Origin: UBA2357 sp041678045
GTDB lineage: Bacteria; Pseudomonadota; Gammaproteobacteria; Burkholderiales; Rhodocyclaceae
Reading direction: 5' to 3'
Length of the DNA: 64,000 bases
Assembly (NCBI GenBank): GCA_041678045.1
Contig: JBAYOV010000007.1
Coordinates: 1 to 64,000 of the forward strand
Shown in pieces: positions 62,345-64,000 of this stretch (its first letter is position 1; the number at the start of each line of letters is the position of its first letter). The notes below the pieces were generated by a model. That model was given only the letters and a program-made list of their open reading frames with translations. It did not search any database and was not told where the DNA came from. Both the position numbers and the translations under genes were made by a program.

Positions 62345-63019
62345 TCAGGCCGCGTCGTCAAAGTCCGGCAGCGGTGCCCGCAACCCTCCCAGCAGGAAGG
62401 ACATCAGTCGCGGCAGCATGCGTGCCGGGTCTTCATCGTCGAAATGCCCCGCAAACAGCTGCAAGGCATCGGTCCCCGCAATCGCGTAGGAGGTGGCCCC
62501 CATCATGAAATGGAAGCGCCACAGAATCTCGCCGCGCGGCACACCGGGCAACGAGGCATACAGCGCGGCCAGGAAGCGTTCCAGGGTTTCGGCATACTCC
62601 TCGGCGAGAAACTTGCGCACGAAGGCATTCGGCTCGGTGTAAGTTCGCCCCAGCAACTGCATGAAGGTGCGCCCGCCATGCTCGGTATCGGTTGCCAGCT
62701 GCAACGCGGGGGCGAAATAGGCCTCCAGCACCTGGCTGGGTTTCACCTTGCTGCCCCGGGCGTCGGCCTCCCGCTCCACCCGGTCCAGCGCGGCCAGACG
62801 CTGGCGGTTGAGCTCCGACAGGCGACGCTGGAAGACCTCGTGGATCAGGCTGTCCTTCGAACCGAAGTGGTAATTCACCGCCGCCAGGTTCACCCCGGCT
62901 GTGGCGGTGATCATCCTCATCGACGTGGCATCCAGCCCATGTTCCATGAACAGGCTTTCGGCCGCATCGAGAATCCGGTGACGGGTTTCCGGTCCGTGTC
63001 TGCCCTGCGGTGCGTTCAT
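62345..63019 (-). CDS. TetR-family regulator of fatty-acid degradation (PsrA/FadP-like)
   Basis: The 224-residue protein has an N-terminal helix-turn-helix: RHRILDAAESLFMEHGLDATSMRMITATAGVNLAAVNYHFGSKDSLIHEVF. The C-terminal domain matches the PsrA/FadP-type TetR group in shape, with an acyl-CoA ligand expected. It precedes fadE by 83 bases on the same strand. The promoter in front of it overlaps a CAAAC-N4-GTTTG palindrome, so it probably represses its own operon and senses acyl-CoA. The exact ligand and name (PsrA or FadP) cannot be fixed without a tree. Confidence 0.85.
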   Translation of the reverse strand: MNAPQGRHGPETRHRILDAAESLFMEHGLDATSMRMITATAGVNLAAVNYHFGSKDSLIHEVFQRRLSELNRQRLAALDRVEREADARGSKVKPSQVLEAYFAPALQLATDTEHGGRTFMQLLGRTYTEPNAFVRKFLAEEYAETLERFLAALYASLPGVPRGEILWRFHFMMGATSYAIAGTDALQLFAGHFDDEDPARMLPRLMSFLLGGLRAPLPDFDDAA

Positions 63020-63093
63020 GCTGTCCAGGCTCCTGCCAGCGGGTCATGGGAAAACTTCATCGAAGCACTCATTGATGGGCTCATCGAAAAACT

Positions 63094-63115
63094 AATTCAA
63101 ACGTTTGTTTGAATT
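63094..63115. promoter_or_regulatory. PsrA-type operator palindrome
   Basis: AATTCAAAC (63094-63102) and GTTTGAATT (63107-63115) are a perfect inverted repeat with the spacer GTTT. It contains CAAAC-N4-GTTTG, the form known for PsrA-like TetR repressors of fatty-acid genes. It overlaps the -10 box and continues downstream of it, the expected place for repression. Confidence 0.75.
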
Positions 63116-63140
63116 CTAAGGCGATATGTCAGCGTGTCAA
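63113..63140 (-). promoter_or_regulatory. Promoter of the TetR-fadE operon
   Basis: On the minus strand TTGACA (63135-63140) and TAGAAT (63113-63118) are separated by 16 bp, a near-consensus sigma-70 promoter. The -10 overlaps the right arm of the operator palindrome. The start codon of the regulator lies about 95 bases downstream. Confidence 0.75.
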
Positions 63141-63167
63141 GCCTTTCGTGCGTCCAGTCACCCGGCT

Positions 63168-64000
63168 TCAGTGCCGCGGCTGGACGCCCTGTGACGGCCG
63201 TCCCAGCAGCAGGGCCGCCAGGGAGGGCAGCAACAGCAGCGCACCGAGCATGTTTACGATGAACATGAAGGCCATCACCAACCCCATGTCGGCCTGGAAC
63301 TTGAGGGCCGAAAAAATCCAGGTCCCCACCCCCACGCTCATCGTGGTGGCGGTAAACATCACCGCCGTGCCGCGCTGGCGCAGGGCCTCGTAGAAGGCAT
63401 CGGGCAGCGCATCGCCCTGGCTGAAGCGATGCGCCATGCGCTCGTAGAAGTAAATGCCGTAATCCACCCCGATGCCCACTGCGATGGCCACCACCGGCAG
63501 CGTGGACACCTTCAGGCCAATGCCCAGCATCGCCATCAGCGCATTGCAGAACACCGCCGCAATGAGCAGCGGCAGGACAATGCACAGGGTGGCCCGCCAC
63601 GAGCGAAATTCGAGAAAGAACAGCAGCGCAATGGCGCCGAACACCAGCACCAGGATGGTGATGGAGGCTTCGTCCACCGCTTCGTTGGTGGCCGCCATGA
63701 CCCCCACATTGCCCGAGGCCAGCAGAAAGTCGATCCGTTCGTCACGGTTCGCATCGCGGAAGGCTTTCACTTCACGAATGACATGGGCGATGGTGGGCCC
63801 TTCATGGTCGCGGGTGAAGATCAGCACCTGCATGGCCGAGCAGTCGGTGTTGAGCAGACCGGTGCCGGTATCGACCGGCGTCACCGACTGCGCCAGCACC
63901 GCCGGGTTGCGCGACAGCACCCGCCAGCGGGGATTGCCCTCGTTCCAGCCCGCGTTGATGGTCTTCGCCACACCGGGCAAGCCGACCACGCTCTGCACCC
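63168..64000 (-). CDS. MMPL/RND-family transporter, C-terminal part (gene runs off the window)
   Basis: The visible 276 residues are the last part of a large membrane transporter of the MMPL/RND kind. A periplasmic domain piece (ending FLLASGNVGVMAATNEAVDE) is followed by six helices (about 102-275): ITILVLVFGAIALLFFLEF, ATLCIVLPLLIAAVFCNALM, VAIAVGIGVDYGIYFYERM and others. VGIGVDYGIYFYER is the characteristic motif, with the Asp in the relay helix. It ends 52 bases before the operator and is on the same strand as the fatty-acid operon, but the promoter behind it suggests separate transcription. The substrate could be a lipid or hydrophobic compound. Confidence 0.88.
   Translation of the reverse strand, partial: VQSVVGLPGVAKTINAGWNEGNPRWRVLSRNPAVLAQSVTPVDTGTGLLNTDCSAMQVLIFTRDHEGPTIAHVIREVKAFRDANRDERIDFLLASGNVGVMAATNEAVDEASITILVLVFGAIALLFFLEFRSWRATLCIVLPLLIAAVFCNALMAMLGIGLKVSTLPVVAIAVGIGVDYGIYFYERMAHRFSQGDALPDAFYEALRQRGTAVMFTATTMSVGVGTWIFSALKFQADMGLVMAFMFIVNMLGALLLLPSLAALLLGRPSQGVQPRH

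Noticed and set aside
1..64000. CRISPR arrays, insertion sequences, prophage or restriction systems
   Set aside because: No regularly spaced direct repeats, transposase or integrase-like proteins, or nuclease/methylase motifs were found.

Overview
The window is GC-rich, densely coded chromosomal DNA from a betaproteobacterium, most likely of the Rhodocyclales (Azoarcus/Thauera-like). This assignment is an inference. It rests on the block dgt-aroB-aroK-pilQPONM with a divergent PBP1A gene, the lptM-lysA pair beside cyaY, the MaoC-Pta/AckA pair and a long beta-oxidation operon. No rRNA, CRISPR array, prophage or insertion sequence was seen. One tRNA is present, tRNA-Leu(GAG). Most genes have neighbours overlapping by 4 nt or lying a few bases away, so long operons are the rule.

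Positions 1-12,300 are the most accessory part. Two tandem PvdE/SyrD-type exporter half-transporters come first, then a diaminopropionate ammonia-lyase gene carrying an in-frame palindromic repeat. An orphan TAXI-type binding protein follows. Next is a minus-strand operon made of a sensor-MFS fusion (with a related in-frame repeat), a PF04392-type binding protein and an acetyltransferase. A small membrane protein and a prohibitin-like protein close the region.

Positions 12,400-20,260 hold a tRNA and a cyclic-di-GMP signalling block. Its centre is a three-gene operon with 4-nt overlaps: a GAF/PAS protein with degenerate GGDEF and intact EAL, a periplasmic LuxP homologue, and a membrane protein whose periplasmic part resembles LuxQ but whose output is PAS-GGDEF-EAL instead of a histidine kinase. 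Every AI-2-contacting residue I recall for Vibrio harveyi LuxP is present at matching spacing. This is the best candidate for a notable system: an apparent LuxPQ-like receptor wired straight to c-di-GMP.

Positions 20,350-48,450 are mostly housekeeping: glmS, glmU, pta/ackA, gltBD, dgt, aroB, aroK, pilMNOPQ, mrcA, cyaY, lptM, lysA, a conserved unknown, dacB and ubiD. From 48,600 come a GDSL-esterase autotransporter and a GrpB-family gene.

Positions 51,000-63,020 are a fatty-acid degradation operon on the minus strand: a TetR regulator, a FadE-type dehydrogenase, two thiolases, two multifunctional hydratase/dehydrogenase proteins, two hotdog thioesterases and a crotonase. A near-consensus promoter with an overlapping 22-bp palindrome of PsrA-like CAAAC-N4-GTTTG type lies in front of the regulator, which suggests autoregulated control of the whole run. 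The window ends inside an MMPL/RND-type transporter gene.
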